DNA from: Cucumis sativus
Taxonomy: Eukaryota > Streptophyta > Magnoliopsida > Cucurbitales > Cucurbitaceae
DNA: 64,000 nt
Assembly (NCBI RefSeq): GCF_000004075.3
Contig: NC_026657.2
Coordinates: 28,924,408-28,988,407 of the forward strand
Direction of reading: 5' to 3'
A program made the translations under genes and the position numbers. Under the pieces are notes generated by a model. The model ran no database searches and was not told the origin of the DNA. It saw only the letters and a list, made by a program, of their open reading frames with translations. Of this stretch, positions 50,185 to 61,423 are shown piece by piece (position 1 is the stretch's first letter; each line of letters starts with the position of its first letter).

Positions 50185-53100
50185 CTACGGTATCCTCCAT
50201 CTCTTCTTAAACTTGAGGTAGGAGCTTTTAATTGTTTGTAATTCATTAATGACAACATTTATTGGCTTTCTCTCTCTAGGCATCCTTAAGGAGCATGACA
50301 AGCCGATTCTCAAGATTGAGATTATACATTCTTCCATCCAACTTAGCACAAATCCTTTATGATCTTCCTCACTCATCACTGCTATTTCTTGTGTTTTATC
50401 TTCACTCTTTCCTTCCTGATTTGTTTCTCCTGTTTCTTCATATAGGAGAGAAGGGTCAACTATATTTATGACCCCTTGAGATAAGGCCATTTCAGTAAAC
50501 AAATGAATATCCACACTGTCGCCGAACTTCTCATCGGTAGGTCTTTTTCCAATGATCATCTCTAATAGTAGTATTCCGTAACTAAATACATCCCCTTCAG
50601 TGGAAATTCTTCCACCTGTGCCGTATTCTGCTATTTTTCATCAATTGTTATACCAATAGAAGATCAAAATATAATAATTGTTATGAAAAGATGGTAAAGT
50701 TTAGATGGAAGAGAAATACCTGGAGGGATATATCCGATAGAACCCTTGAGTGCAAGTGACATGGTTTGACTTAAAGATGTTTGATCATTTGACCCTTCCA
50801 ACATGAATCTAGCTAACCCAAAGTCTCCTACATGAGCTACCATATCGTCGTCGAGCAATATATTGCTAGGCTTTAGATCACAATGAGCAATTGGAGGTTC
50901 ACAATGATTATGGAGATAGTCTAATCCATATGCGATGTCAATAGCAATGTTCAATCTCTGGATGAGGCTTAACCTTCTTTGATTGTTCTGTTTGTTTGTG
51001 GGATGAAGCAAACAATCAAGATTTCCATTGGACATGAAATTAAAGATTAAAGCTTTAAATTCATTCCCTTGTACATCAATGCTTGAGCAAGAAGTTATGA
51101 TCTTGAGGAGATTTCGATGTCGTATGTTTGAGAGGGCATTGCATTCATCAACAAAACTTTTAGAAGCTCCTTGGTGTTGGAGATTTAGAACCTTAATGGC
51201 AACAATAGACCCATCACTCGAAAGAATACCTTTATACACAGAGCCAAAACTACCCGAACCAATGAAATTTTCCTTAGAGAACCCGTTAGTTGATTTACTA
51301 AGTTCCAGGTAAGAAATTTGTGGTAGAAACTCCTTCGTGGAAGATGAATTAGTTGAAGCATCCTTCTTCGATTTTCTAAGCACAAAACACACAAAAATGA
51401 TGCTTACCAAAATAACAAGGAAGGTGACTGTAGATGCAATGGGGATTAACACCCTTGGTGCCATAAACTTCTTACGGGAATATGTTCGATCATACTTGCA
51501 TGGAGGTAAATGTAATTCTGGTAAACCGCCACATAGATTGTTATTCCCAATGACTGAAATCATAGTTGAATTGGAGAAAACACCTTCTTTTGGCACTTGT
51601 CCCTCAAAGTTATTATAGGATAGGTTGAGATACTTGAGTGAGCCAAGCTTGCCAAGAAATTGAGGAATTTTCCCAGACAAGTTGTTGCTGGAGAGATTCA
51701 ATTCTTCTATTCCTTTCAAAGCTCCTAAAGATTCAGGAATTGTTCCCTCAAATTGGTTACCCCCAAGATTCAAACGTTCCATTCTAATACAGTTTTCGAG
51801 GTTGGTAGGAATATCACCTGATAATTGGTTTTCTGATACGTCTAGTTTTGATAAACGAACCAACAACCCCACTTCATGGGGCAATGGACCAGTAAAAGAG
51901 TTATGATCCAAGGCTAAAGACATCGAAAGGGAAGAGAGATAAAGTATTTCCTTCGGTATGGTGCCGCTTAGGTTGTTACTAGATAGCTCAAGAGTTAAGA
52001 GGCTTTCACATTGTCCTAAGCCGGCTGGAATACTTTCCTTAAGTTTGTTGTGACTCATGTAGAGCTTGGTTAGTGAAGATAAGTTAGCAATAGAGGAAGG
52101 GACTGGCCCACTTAATTCATTATAATTCAAGTACAAAACCTCCAAGTTTTTAAGCTTTCCTATATTGGGAGGAATACTGCCATTCAAAAAGTTAACTTCC
52201 ATTGCTAGGCGTTGTAAGTTAATCAAGTTTCCAATCCCTGTAGGAATGCTTCCACTTAACATATTTTGACCTAAAACTAGACTTCTCATCTGGGTTGAAA
52301 GGTTGCCAATAGACGAAGGCAATACTCCTCCAAAATGGTTCGAACTCAAACTTAAAATCCTTAGGCTTGTACAATTAGCCAAGTAACTAATAAAATTTAA
52401 GTCACCAACTTTTCCTCTTCCAAGTCTATTAGATGCAAAATTTAGATGCTCCAAGTATTTTAATCTCCCCATGTCATCAGGTAGCATTCCAACAAGTTTG
52501 TTCTGAGGAAAATCTAAGATTTGAAGTCCGGAAATATTAGCCAAAGACTTTGGAATAGGCCCATGGAAATTATTGACTCCACCGCCTAAGGCTTGAAGAT
52601 TAGGAAGAGTAAATCCAATATTAGGTGGTAGAGTTCCTTGCAATTGGTTGTCAGCAAGAGACAAGTAAGTTAGAGAAGTTATATTACAGATTGAAGGCCA
52701 CACTGGACCTGTCAAATTATTAGAAACAACTACAAGTCTTTTCAATCTAGATAGGCGTCCTATTTCACTAGGAATATTTCCTTGAAAATTGTTGTACCCG
52801 AATGACATACCTAATATCGAAGTAAAATTTCCTATCCACGGTGGGATTCTTCCAGTGAGATTGTTAATGCCAAATCCAAGACCTTCCAACTTGGTTAAAG
52901 TGAAGAACTGATGTGGAATCTGACCTTCAAACCTATTCCCACCAAACTGGAGAAAAACAAGCTGAGTGCAATGACTTATATTTGTCGGAATCTCACCAGT
53001 AAATTGATTCAAGGACAAATTAAGAAGGCGCAGTTGTAGTAGCTTACCAAACGCCTGGGGAATATGACCATGAAAATTGTTGTCTCCCAAATTGATTTTA

Positions 53101-53402
53101 GTGAGATACGTCATATTCCCCAAAGAAGGCGGTATCGAACCAGTTAGTTTTTGAGATTCCAAGTTCAAAGCTACTACTCTTCTGCTGGTGGAATTGCAAG
53201 CAACACCAATCCAATCGCAAAAATGTGCGGAATCGTTCCAAGAGCTCAGGATTCCAAGTGGGTCTTTGAGTACTCTGCTTTTCAAGTCAAGAAGAGCCAA
53301 TCGATCTGGTTCATTTGCGGAAGTGGAGCTCACAGATATGAGAAATATATGGTACAAAAGTATGCTAAAAATTTTGTTGCTATTGCATAAATTGCGTCCC
53401 AT
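50185..53402 (-). CDS. LRR receptor kinase XII, copy 2
   Basis: Two exons (50720-53402 and 50185-50627) give 1,041 residues. It has a signal peptide, LRRNT with CDWIGVACN, an LRR array, a transmembrane helix (about 651-675), G-loop IGSGSFGSVYKG (714), Lys737 in VAIK, HCDLKPSN (840, non-RD) and DFGLAR (860). All kinase landmarks are intact. Compared with copy 1 the ectodomain differs much more than the kinase, for example in the loop NLTGPVWPSICNITS. The start MGRNLC aligns with copies 1 and 3; the frame is open 12 codons upstream. The acidic insert in exon 2 (about residues 950-975) is longer than in copy 3. Confidence 0.92.
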
Positions 53403-53464
53403 CCTGCAGCTAAGAAATGCTGGATTTGTGATGAACAATACGTAATATGAGCAGTTTACATATA

Positions 53465-53520
53465 AGCAAATGGTATCGTCGGCTATATGGCAGCTTTGAC
53501 TTTTGTGATGTTTAAGTTTC
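53465..53520 (-). promoter_or_regulatory. conserved upstream module of copy 2
   Basis: TCGTCGGCTATATGGCAGCT then TTGACTTT matches the modules at 47,605 and 60,085, with a small insertion. It carries the same W-box core. Confidence 0.5.
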
Positions 53521-53814
53521 CACCTATGAAGTTTATTCTTTCAAAGGTGTTAGGTGAGTTTTTAAACAATTCTAATAGTTGGCTCCACCCCATTGTACTA
53601 AATGGCAGCTTGAGGGTAGGTATCAAAGCTGTGATTGTTAACATGTATTTCTTCCTGTTCTAGTGAGATTGTTTTGAGAAATATCAAAGACTTGAAGGCA
53701 GAGGTTTTTTGGGCAAAAGATGTGGGAGTTGGCCCTAAAAATTAATTAACAATGACGAAAAAGAGCCGTAGATTTGGACTAATGAATCCACTAATTTGAG
53801 GTAAATTTCTATGG

Positions 53815-53920
53815 ATTGAACTTAATAAGTCAGAGAAGTTGTATTAAGTATTGAAAGCGACGTTATACTTGTCGAATCATTCCAAGAGCTCACAATTTCA
53901 AGTGGGTCATTGAGTATACT
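53815..53920 (-). pseudogene. erased LRR receptor kinase remnant
   Basis: On the minus strand, 53873-53918 matches the LRRNT coding stretch of the copies (TGGAACGATTCC-like region and LNDPLK). Positions 53815-53872 match an internal LRR segment (around SLTYLSL/ICNITS). The two are joined directly, so roughly 600 bp of ectodomain between them was deleted, and everything downstream (the rest of the LRRs and the kinase) is absent. A decayed upstream module lies in its proper place at about 54,060. Confidence 0.72.
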
Positions 53921-54059
53921 TGAAATGACAATTCATAAAAAAACGCTAATAGTGAGATCGGCTAAAACTAAGCAATAACCAAAAGAAATTACTTAATAGC
54001 TTAGTAAAATTGATAGGACTATAATAGGTTATCTTTTAGTTTACTAGAAAGGATAAACA

Positions 54060-54190
54060 AAATTGAATTGTCGGCTATGGTATCTTTGAGGTTCAGTTTT
54101 GGTTTGGAATTTACTCTTTGAATATTCCAATAGTTGGCTCCACGGTTGTACTAAATGGGAGTTGGGTGGTAGATATTTAAAATTTATGGC
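54060..54190 (-). promoter_or_regulatory. decayed upstream module of the erased copy
   Basis: AATTGAATTGTCGGCTATGG is followed by TATCTTTGAGG, so the W-box core is lost. A second block AGTTGGCTCCAC..TTGTACTAAATGG matches 53,579-53,610 upstream of copy 2. It is the promoter relic of the deleted gene. Confidence 0.6.
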
Positions 54191-54266
54191 TAGTTTCAAA
54201 ACTAAATTTGGAAATATATAGTTTTCAATTTTAAATTGATGTGATTTAAAAGTTAATTGACATAAT

Positions 54267-54537
54267 CACTTGTATCTCTTCAAGTTAGAGGTTTAAAACA
54301 GATATCTTACTTTTACTCAAGGTTTAAAATATCAATTTTAATGTTGATAGATACTCACTTGTATTTCTCTTTAAGTTAGAGGTTTAAAAAAGATATCTTA
54401 CTTTTACTCAAGGTTTAAAATATCAATTTCAATGTTGATAGATACTCACTTGTATTTCTCTTTAAGTTAGAGGTTTAAAAAAGATATCTTACTTTTACTC
54501 AAGGTTTAAAATATCAATTTCAACGTTGTTAGGTCGA
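54267..54537. repeat. 90-bp tandem repeat, three copies
   Basis: Copies start with CACTTGTAT at 54267, 54356 and 54447 (period 89-91 bp) and include AAGTTAGAGGTTTAAAA and ATATCTTACTTTTACTCAAG. Copies 2 and 3 are nearly identical. It lies upstream of the erased copy. Confidence 0.88.
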
Positions 54538-55125
54538 GATATTAATTCTATTAAAAAAATATCTATAAACTTTTGATGTCAACGAATATATTTAAAAAAT
54601 TTATAGAAATAAAAAATGTTTAAATTAGTAACTAATCATTTTTATAAAGAAGTTAACCTGTTCATTAAGTGTATTAAATACATACTAATGATAGTGTTGG
54701 TTTACCTCATTTCGAAGCTATGGAAATATAAAAATATCGTTGAAAAATGTTTGAAAATTTAATACCATGCTTGGACTTGAAAAAAAAAATATTTAATATT
54801 GTGTGTTAAAAGAATTAAAATGTTATATAAATTTCTTTATACCGACATAAAGTAATATTTCTTCATCTTCAATAATTCCATGGGCTAGCCCAACATATCT
54901 TCTATTTTAGCTCTCTTTCTATTTTAAAATGAGTTTAATTCAACATGAAATTTATGATTCGATCTTCCATTTGCAATTTTTATATTTTAAAAAATTTGTT
55001 TTTCTATCCTTTCTATCTTTCTCCCTACACCTTTCTTTTTCTCTTTTTCCAATCCCTACAATACGCCGACGGCACTCATCAATATCGAAGATACTTTAGT
55101 TCTAAAAGTATTGCAAAGTCAAGGT
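54538..55125. other. intergenic DNA
   Basis: AT-rich with a pyrimidine-rich part near 55,000-55,050. No gene recognised. Confidence 0.4.
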
Positions 55126-55300
55126 CAAGGTCAAGTAGCAAAAATATCAAATCGTTATTCTTTCATTTAGGATCTTACACAAGCAATTTCAATCGTACGT
55201 GCATTCAAACTATGGATTTGCATTTTGAAGTACTTGCTAGAAGCATCAGAATGCTGGAATTTCGAAAAATAATCTAATTAATCAAACAAAAAAAGGATGG
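55126..55300 (-). repeat. duplicated 3' flank block (truncated copy)
   Basis: Close match to 61,160-61,345: GTAGCAAAAATATCA, TCTTTCATTTAGGATCTTA, GTGCATTCAAACT, GAAGTACTTGCTAGAAGCA and GAATGCTGGAATTTC. It is the downstream flank of the duplicated unit. Confidence 0.8.
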
Positions 55301-55444
55301 AATTTAAACTAAAGCTTCTTGGTATTGTATTTGAGTAACATTATTGCACCCTCCTTTAGAAACTGCTGATCTGAAAGGTGGATATTCCTAAGGGAAACCA
55401 ATTGCTTGTGGCCAAAATAATACAGTCATTTGCCTCTCAAGCTG

Positions 55445-56473
55445 GGTGATACAAATGCCTATGAAACCTTCGACGTGCCTTCTTAAACTTGAGGTATGAG
55501 CTTTTAATTGCTTCCAACTCATTAACGACAACTTTCATTGGCTTTCTCTCTCTCGGTGCCCTCAAGGAGCATGACAAACCAATTCCCATTATTGAGACTA
55601 GACATTCCTCCATCCATATTGGTACTATTTATTTAAGATCTTGCTCTCTCATTATTTCTATTTCCTGTATTTCATCTCCAGTCTCTTCTTCCCCACGTGT
55701 TTCTTCAAATACTATAGAAGGATCGATTATGTCCAAAGCATCACGAGCTAGCGCTTCTGCAGTAAAAAGTGAATATCCACACCATCATCAAATGTGTCGT
55801 CAATTGGCCTTTTTCCGATGATCATCTCTAACAACAATATCCCGTAGCTGAAGACATCCCCTTCGATAGAAATTCTGCTACCGCTTCCATACTCTGCAAT
55901 TGTTCATCCATTATCATACAAAGCACAACCTGTGGAAAAAAGAGGGACAACTACTATTGTATAACTTAATGAAAAATACCTGGAGGGATGTATCCTACAG
56001 AACCCTTGAGTGCAAGTGACATGGTTTGACTGAAAGATATTTGATCATTTGATTCTTCCAACATGAGTCTAGCTAACCCAAAGTCTCCAACATGAGCTAC
56101 CATATCATCATCAAGCAATACATTGCTTGGCTTTATATCACAATGAATGATTGGAGTTTCACAATGATTATGGAGATAGTCTAATCCACATGCAATGTCA
56201 ATAGCAATGTTCAATCTTTGGATGAGACTCAATCTTCTTTGATTGGTTCCTTGATTTGTTGAATGAAGCCAGCTATCAAGATTTCCATTGGACATGAAAT
56301 TAAAGACTAGAGCTTTAAATTCATCACCTTGTCCATCAATACTTGAGCAGGAAGTTATGATTTTGAGGAGATTTCGGTGTCGTATGTTTGAGAGAGCATT
56401 ACATTCATCAACAGTACTCTTCGAAGCACCTTGTTGTTGGAGATTTAGAACCTTAACGGCAACCATAGACCCA
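55445..56473 (-). pseudogene. truncated LRR receptor kinase (kinase-only, frameshifted)
   Basis: Only kinase coding sequence remains. Exon 1 part (55980-about 56473) runs from VAVKVLNLQQQGASKS through HCDIKPSN and DFGLARLML to YIPPG. The exon 2 equivalent begins at 55893 and has a 1-bp deletion near 55,770 (GCAGTAAAAAGTG where copy 4 has GCAGTAAACAAGTG), breaking the frame just after GVDIH. The ectodomain, transmembrane helix and G-loop are missing; the break at about 56,473 joins a second gene piece. It is closest to copy 4 in sequence (HCDIKPSN, GDQ/GQG loop). It cannot make a receptor. Confidence 0.85.
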
Positions 56474-56568
56474 TGGAGGGATATATCTCGTAGAGCCCTA
56501 GAGTGCAGGGGATGTGGTTTGACTAAACAAAGTTGGATTAATTGGTCCCACATGAATAATCTAGCTAT
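56474..56568 (-). pseudogene. fragment of another receptor copy (end of exon 1)
   Basis: GGAGGGATATATCTCGTAGA and the following bases match the exon 1 end of the other copies, from YIPPG back to about DFGLAR, with many changes and stops. It is fused head-on to the truncated kinase at 56,473, which suggests unequal crossing-over or a deletion with a breakpoint in the kinase domain. Confidence 0.65.
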
Positions 56569-56615
56569 AATATCTTTGTTGTGCATTACATTGTTAGACT
56601 TGAGGAAACAAATAT

Positions 56616-59600
56616 TTACAGAACCTTTAGTGTGCCTTTTAGATATGAGCTTTTAATTGCTTGCAATTCATTAACGACAACACTCATTGAGGTTCTCTCA
56701 CTAGGTGCTCTTAAAGAGCATGTCAAACCAATTCTCATTATCGAGACTAGACACTCTACCTTCCATCTTGGAACAATTTCTTTATGATCTTCTCCACTCT
56801 TTACCTTGTCATCATTATTTTCTTCTTGGCATGTTTCTTCGAATAGTATTGAAGGGTCAATTATGCTTAAAGCATCTCGAGGTAATGCCCTTCTAGTGAA
56901 CAAGTGAATGTCCATATCATTGCCAAAGGTGTCATCAGTGGGTCTTTTTCCGATGATCATCTCTAGTAATAGTATTCCGTAACTGAAGATATCTCCTTCA
57001 ATGGAAATTATGCTACCTGTACCATACTCTGCAGAAATTCATTCAGTTGGATTATACCAAGTACCTAAAGCAATTAGAATTAAAAGATTATAAAGCTTAG
57101 AAGGAAGAGAAATACCTGGAGGGATATATCCAATAGAACCCTTGAGTACAAGTGACATGGTTTGACTAAAAAATATTTGATCACTCGATCTTTCTAGCAT
57201 GAATCTAGCTAATCCAAAATCCCCTACATGAGCTACCATGTTGTCATCGAGCAGTATGTTGCTTGGCTTCAAATCACAATGAACAATAGGAGTTTCACAA
57301 TGATTATGGAGATAGTCTAATCCACATGCAATATCAATAGCAATGTTCAATCTCTGGATGAGACTCAACCGCCTTTGATTTTGCCCCTGATTTGGAGGAT
57401 GAAGCCAACCATCAAGATTTCCATTGGACATAAAATTGAAAACTAGAGCTTTAAATTCATTGCCATGTACGTCAATACTTGAGCAAGAAGTTATGATCTT
57501 GAGGAGATTTCGATGTCGTATGTTCGAAAGGGCATTGCATTCATCAACAAAACTCTTGGAAGCACCTTCTTGTTGGAGATTTAAAACTTTTATGGCAACA
57601 ATAGATCCACCATTTGAAAGTAAACCTTTATACACAGTACCGAAACTACCCGAACCAATCAAATTATCCATAGAGAATCCATCGGTTGATTTGCTAAGTT
57701 CCAAGTATGAAATTTGTGGCAGAAACTCGTTTGCAAAAGATGACGTTGAAATATCCTTTCTCGACTTCTTAAGCAGAAAACACAAACAGAAGATGCTCAC
57801 CAAAATAACAACAGATGTGACTGCAGATGCTATAGGGATTAACACCTTTGATGATGAACGTGTTTGGTCGTTAGGCATGCATGTAGGCAAATGTAATTCT
57901 TGCAAACCATCACACAGATTATTATTCCCAATGATAGAAAACATGGTTGAATTGGAAAAAGCTCCTTCTTCAGGGACTTTTCCCACAAAGTTATTGTAGG
58001 ATAGATCGACATACATGAGTGAAGGAAGTTCACATAAAAATTCAGGAATTGGTCCTATCAAGTTGTTGTGTGATAAATTTAATTTTACAAGGCTTTTCAA
58101 AGTTTTGAAAGATTGAGGAATTGTTCCCTCAAATTGGTTTCCCCCAAGATACAATTGTTCCATACTAGTACATTTACCGAGGTTGCTAGGAATATTACCT
58201 GATAACTTGTTTTCTGATAAATCTAGTTGTAATAAACTAAGTAAACCACCCACTCCATCTGGCAATGAACCAGTAAATGAGTTATGATCTAAGGTCAAAG
58301 TGATTGAGAGAGAAGTGAGACTAAAGATTTCCTTTGGTATGGTGCCACTTAGGTTATTACTAGATAGCTCAAGAGATACAAGGCTTTTGCATTCTCCTAA
58401 GCTTGTTGGTATATATCCGTCATGTTTGTTATAACTCAAGTAGAGATTCGTAAGTGAAGTTAAGTTACCAATGGAGGAAGGGATTGGCCCAATTAATCCA
58501 TTTCTACCCAAGTATAAAAGCACCAAACTTTTAAGGTTCCCTATATTGGGAGGGATACTACTACCATTCATCATGTTTCCTTCCATTGCAAGAACTTGCA
58601 AGTTAATCAAGTTTGTAATCCCTAAAGGAATGCTCCCACTTAACATATTATCACCCAAGGTTATGGCAACTAGCTGGTTTGAAAGGTTGGCAATGGAAGA
58701 AGGCACTACTCCTCCAAAGTGGTTTGTATCTAGACCCAAAATCCTTAGCCTAGTACAGTTGACCAAGGAACTAATAAAATTTAAGTCACCAACTTTTCCA
58801 CTTCCAAGACTATTTGATCCAAAATTTAAACGCTCTAGGTATTTCAATCTCCCTATGTCATCTGGTACCATCCCAAAAAAATTGTTATTAGGAAAATCTA
58901 AGATTTGAAGGCTTGAGATATTAGCTAAGGACTTCGGAATAGGTCCGTCGAAATTATTAATACCACCAGCAAACGATTGAAGATTGGGAAGAGTAAACCC
59001 GATATTTGGTGGTAGAGTACCTTGCAAATGATTTTTAGTAAACTGCAAGAGTGTCAAAGAAGATATATTATAGATCGAAGGTGGCACTATACCTGTCAAA
59101 TTATTCTCAACAACTGTGAAGAATTCCATTTTAGATAGACGCCCTATTTCACTTGGAATGCTTCCATGAAAGTTGTTCCGCCCGAATGACATAGCCAATA
59201 TGGAAGAAAAATTTCCTACCCAAGGTGGAATTGTTCCAGTAAAATTATTGATGCCGAACTTAAATCGTTCCAACTTAGTCAATGTGGACAATTCGTTCGG
59301 AATCTGACCCACAAACCCATTGCTGCTAAGCTCCAAGACAACCAACTTAGTGCAATGACTTATATTCGCTGGAAACTCACCACCAAAGTTATTGTAGGAT
59401 AGATTGAGAAGACGCAATTGAAGTAACCGACCGAACTCTTGGGGAATTGGGCCATGGAATTTGTTCCCTCCCAAATGGATTTCAGTTAGGTAAGTGAGAT
59501 TTCCTAAGGAAGGAGGTACAGAACCAGTAAGATCTCGAGTTTCCAAATTTAAACTCACCACCCTTCCAATGGTGTCATTGCAAGTAACACCGATCCAGTC

Positions 59601-59789
59601 ACAAAAATACGTGGAATCGTTCCAAGAACTCATGACTTTAAGTGGGTCGTTCAGTACTCTTCCTTTCAAGTCAAGTAGAGCAGTGCGATCTGATTCATCT
59701 GCTAAAGTATTTGCAAAAACCAAGCTGATGGTCAACAAAAAGACATCAGAGAGAAATATCATTTTGGTACTGCAGATATTATGTCTCAT
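56616..59789 (-). CDS. LRR receptor kinase XII, copy 3
   Basis: Two exons (57116-59789 and 56616-57028) give 1,028 residues. It has a signal peptide (MRHNICSTKMIFLSDVFLLT), LRRNT with CDWIGVTCN, an LRR array, a transmembrane helix (about 649-675), G-loop IGSGSFGTVYKG (711), Lys734 in VAIK, HCDLKPSN (837, non-RD) and DFGLAR (857). The C-terminus ends SSYLKGTLKVL, unlike SSYLKFKK in the other copies, because the sequence near 56,636 has a small deletion that alters the tail. One LRR has an extra residue (MNGSSIPPNIG). Kinase landmarks are intact, so it is probably functional. Confidence 0.92.
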
Positions 59790-61159
59790 TATGCAAGATT
59801 TGTGATGAGCTGAAACCTTAATCTAAACCAGTTTTTATACTCGCAATTTTTCTTTTAATCTCAATAAAGTCAAGGGTGAAGGTATCAAGAGTTGATTTAT
59901 TGCCAATTTTTCGTATCTAGAAGCCTTATCAAATATCTTAAGATACATACATACATTATACATATATACATATTTTCTTCTTCTTTATTTTTATTACTTT
60001 TTTTTATTAAGAAAAAAAAGCTTAAATTACCATATTCAAATTAAAGTAGAGAAAATGGTGAGAAAAGAGATGAGAAGAATCTTTTTGCCGGCCATGGTAG
60101 CTTTGACTTTGATTAATTGACTTCCTTTTATTTTTTTATATTTTGATGTTTGTTGGTCAAGAAGTGATCCGTTCTAAATAATTCAAATATAGTTTTGGCC
60201 GAGTCCATCTTCGTTATATTAACATGACCATTTTAGGTCATGGATATTTAACTTTTAATTTTTTAATACATAAAAATAAAAATATCTATTTTGATTTGAT
60301 ACGTTATTTTATTTTAAACAAACTTACGAATCACGTTATTGTATTGGTTTTAAATAACCTATATTCATAAAAGACATTAAAAAAATATTAAATTCTATTT
60401 TAAAAGAATTATATTCAAGCAAGACATATCCTTGCAATGTTAAAAGAGAACCATTTTGGGAAAAATTTCAAGAATAATGTTTTCTTTAAACTATTATAAA
60501 AAAAAATAGGATACCTAGAAAAGATAAGGCACAAATGGAAGAAAGTTAAGGACGGCAGCAGCGGTAAGGAAGACAAAGTGAGCGGTGACAATGGTGGTGT
60601 AGAGGTCGGAGGTGGGTCTTGGGCAGTCTGGTGTGAAGAAGAAAACAAAAACGAATGTTGAGTAGACAGAGAAAGAAGAAGATGAATGAGGAGCTTTTTT
60701 TTAAGAAGGAGAAATCAAGCGTATCTCTGTAATTAACAAAAATGGAACCACGGCCCCAATGAACGTTTTGTTGTTATACAAAATGTAAATAGTTTTACAT
60801 TTTGTTATATATGTGTGTAAATTAACCCTTTTCTTATAATTTAATAGTTAATGAAAAGTTAAACGTTAATATCATAATATGAAAATTTAAAAATTATATA
60901 TACACATATTCAGAGATTGGCTGTGCATACCATCCATGGCCCTATCGAAGACTCATTTTGTGTCCCCAATTTAATTCAAATCCAACTGAACTCGAGATTC
61001 CCTAACCAAATTAACTTGCATATATTAATTAAAAGCTTTAAATAAAAGTTAATACACATTAGTAAAAATCTCGTACACTCGCTTACACATAAGAGAATCA
61101 AACTCAAGAACCGATCACAGCCAAACCGACACATTAACAATTCATTCACAACCCTCCAA
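59790..61159. other. upstream region of copy 3 and intergenic DNA
   Basis: It contains the conserved module at 60,085. Further on the DNA is AT-rich, with a pyrimidine-biased minus-strand frame (60415-60648) that I do not accept as a gene. Confidence 0.45.
60085..60130 (-). promoter_or_regulatory. conserved upstream module of copy 3
   Basis: GCCGGCCATGGTAGC followed by TTTGACTTTG matches the modules of copies 1 and 2 but sits about 300 bp from the start codon. On the gene strand its ATG opens a short upstream frame (MAGKK...) ending in TGA. Confidence 0.5.
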
Positions 61160-61423
61160 ATTGAAAGTAGCAAAAATATCACATCCCTGCTCTTTCATTT
61201 AGGATCTTAACAAGGAAATTTAACGCATAGTCATTATCAATCATATGTGCATTCAAACTGTAGACTTGCCTTTGAAGTACTTGCTAGAAGCAGAATGCTG
61301 GAATTTCAAAAGATAATCTAATCAATCATCAAACAACAAAAGGAGGAAATTTATATTAAAGCTGTTGATTTGCATGGTGGATATTCAAACGCAAACAAAT
61401 TTGCTTGTGGCCAAATTATACAG
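61160..61423 (-). repeat. duplicated 3' flank block (copy 4)
   Basis: Matches the block at 55,126-55,300 at high identity. It lies directly downstream of copy 4. Confidence 0.78.

Noticed and set aside
58471-58908. 145-codon plus-strand ORF
   Set aside because: Antisense shadow of the LRR region of receptor copy 3.
60415-60648. 77-codon minus-strand ORF rich in Pro, Ser and Leu
   Set aside because: Pyrimidine-biased composition, no domain, and no intron or promoter signals.
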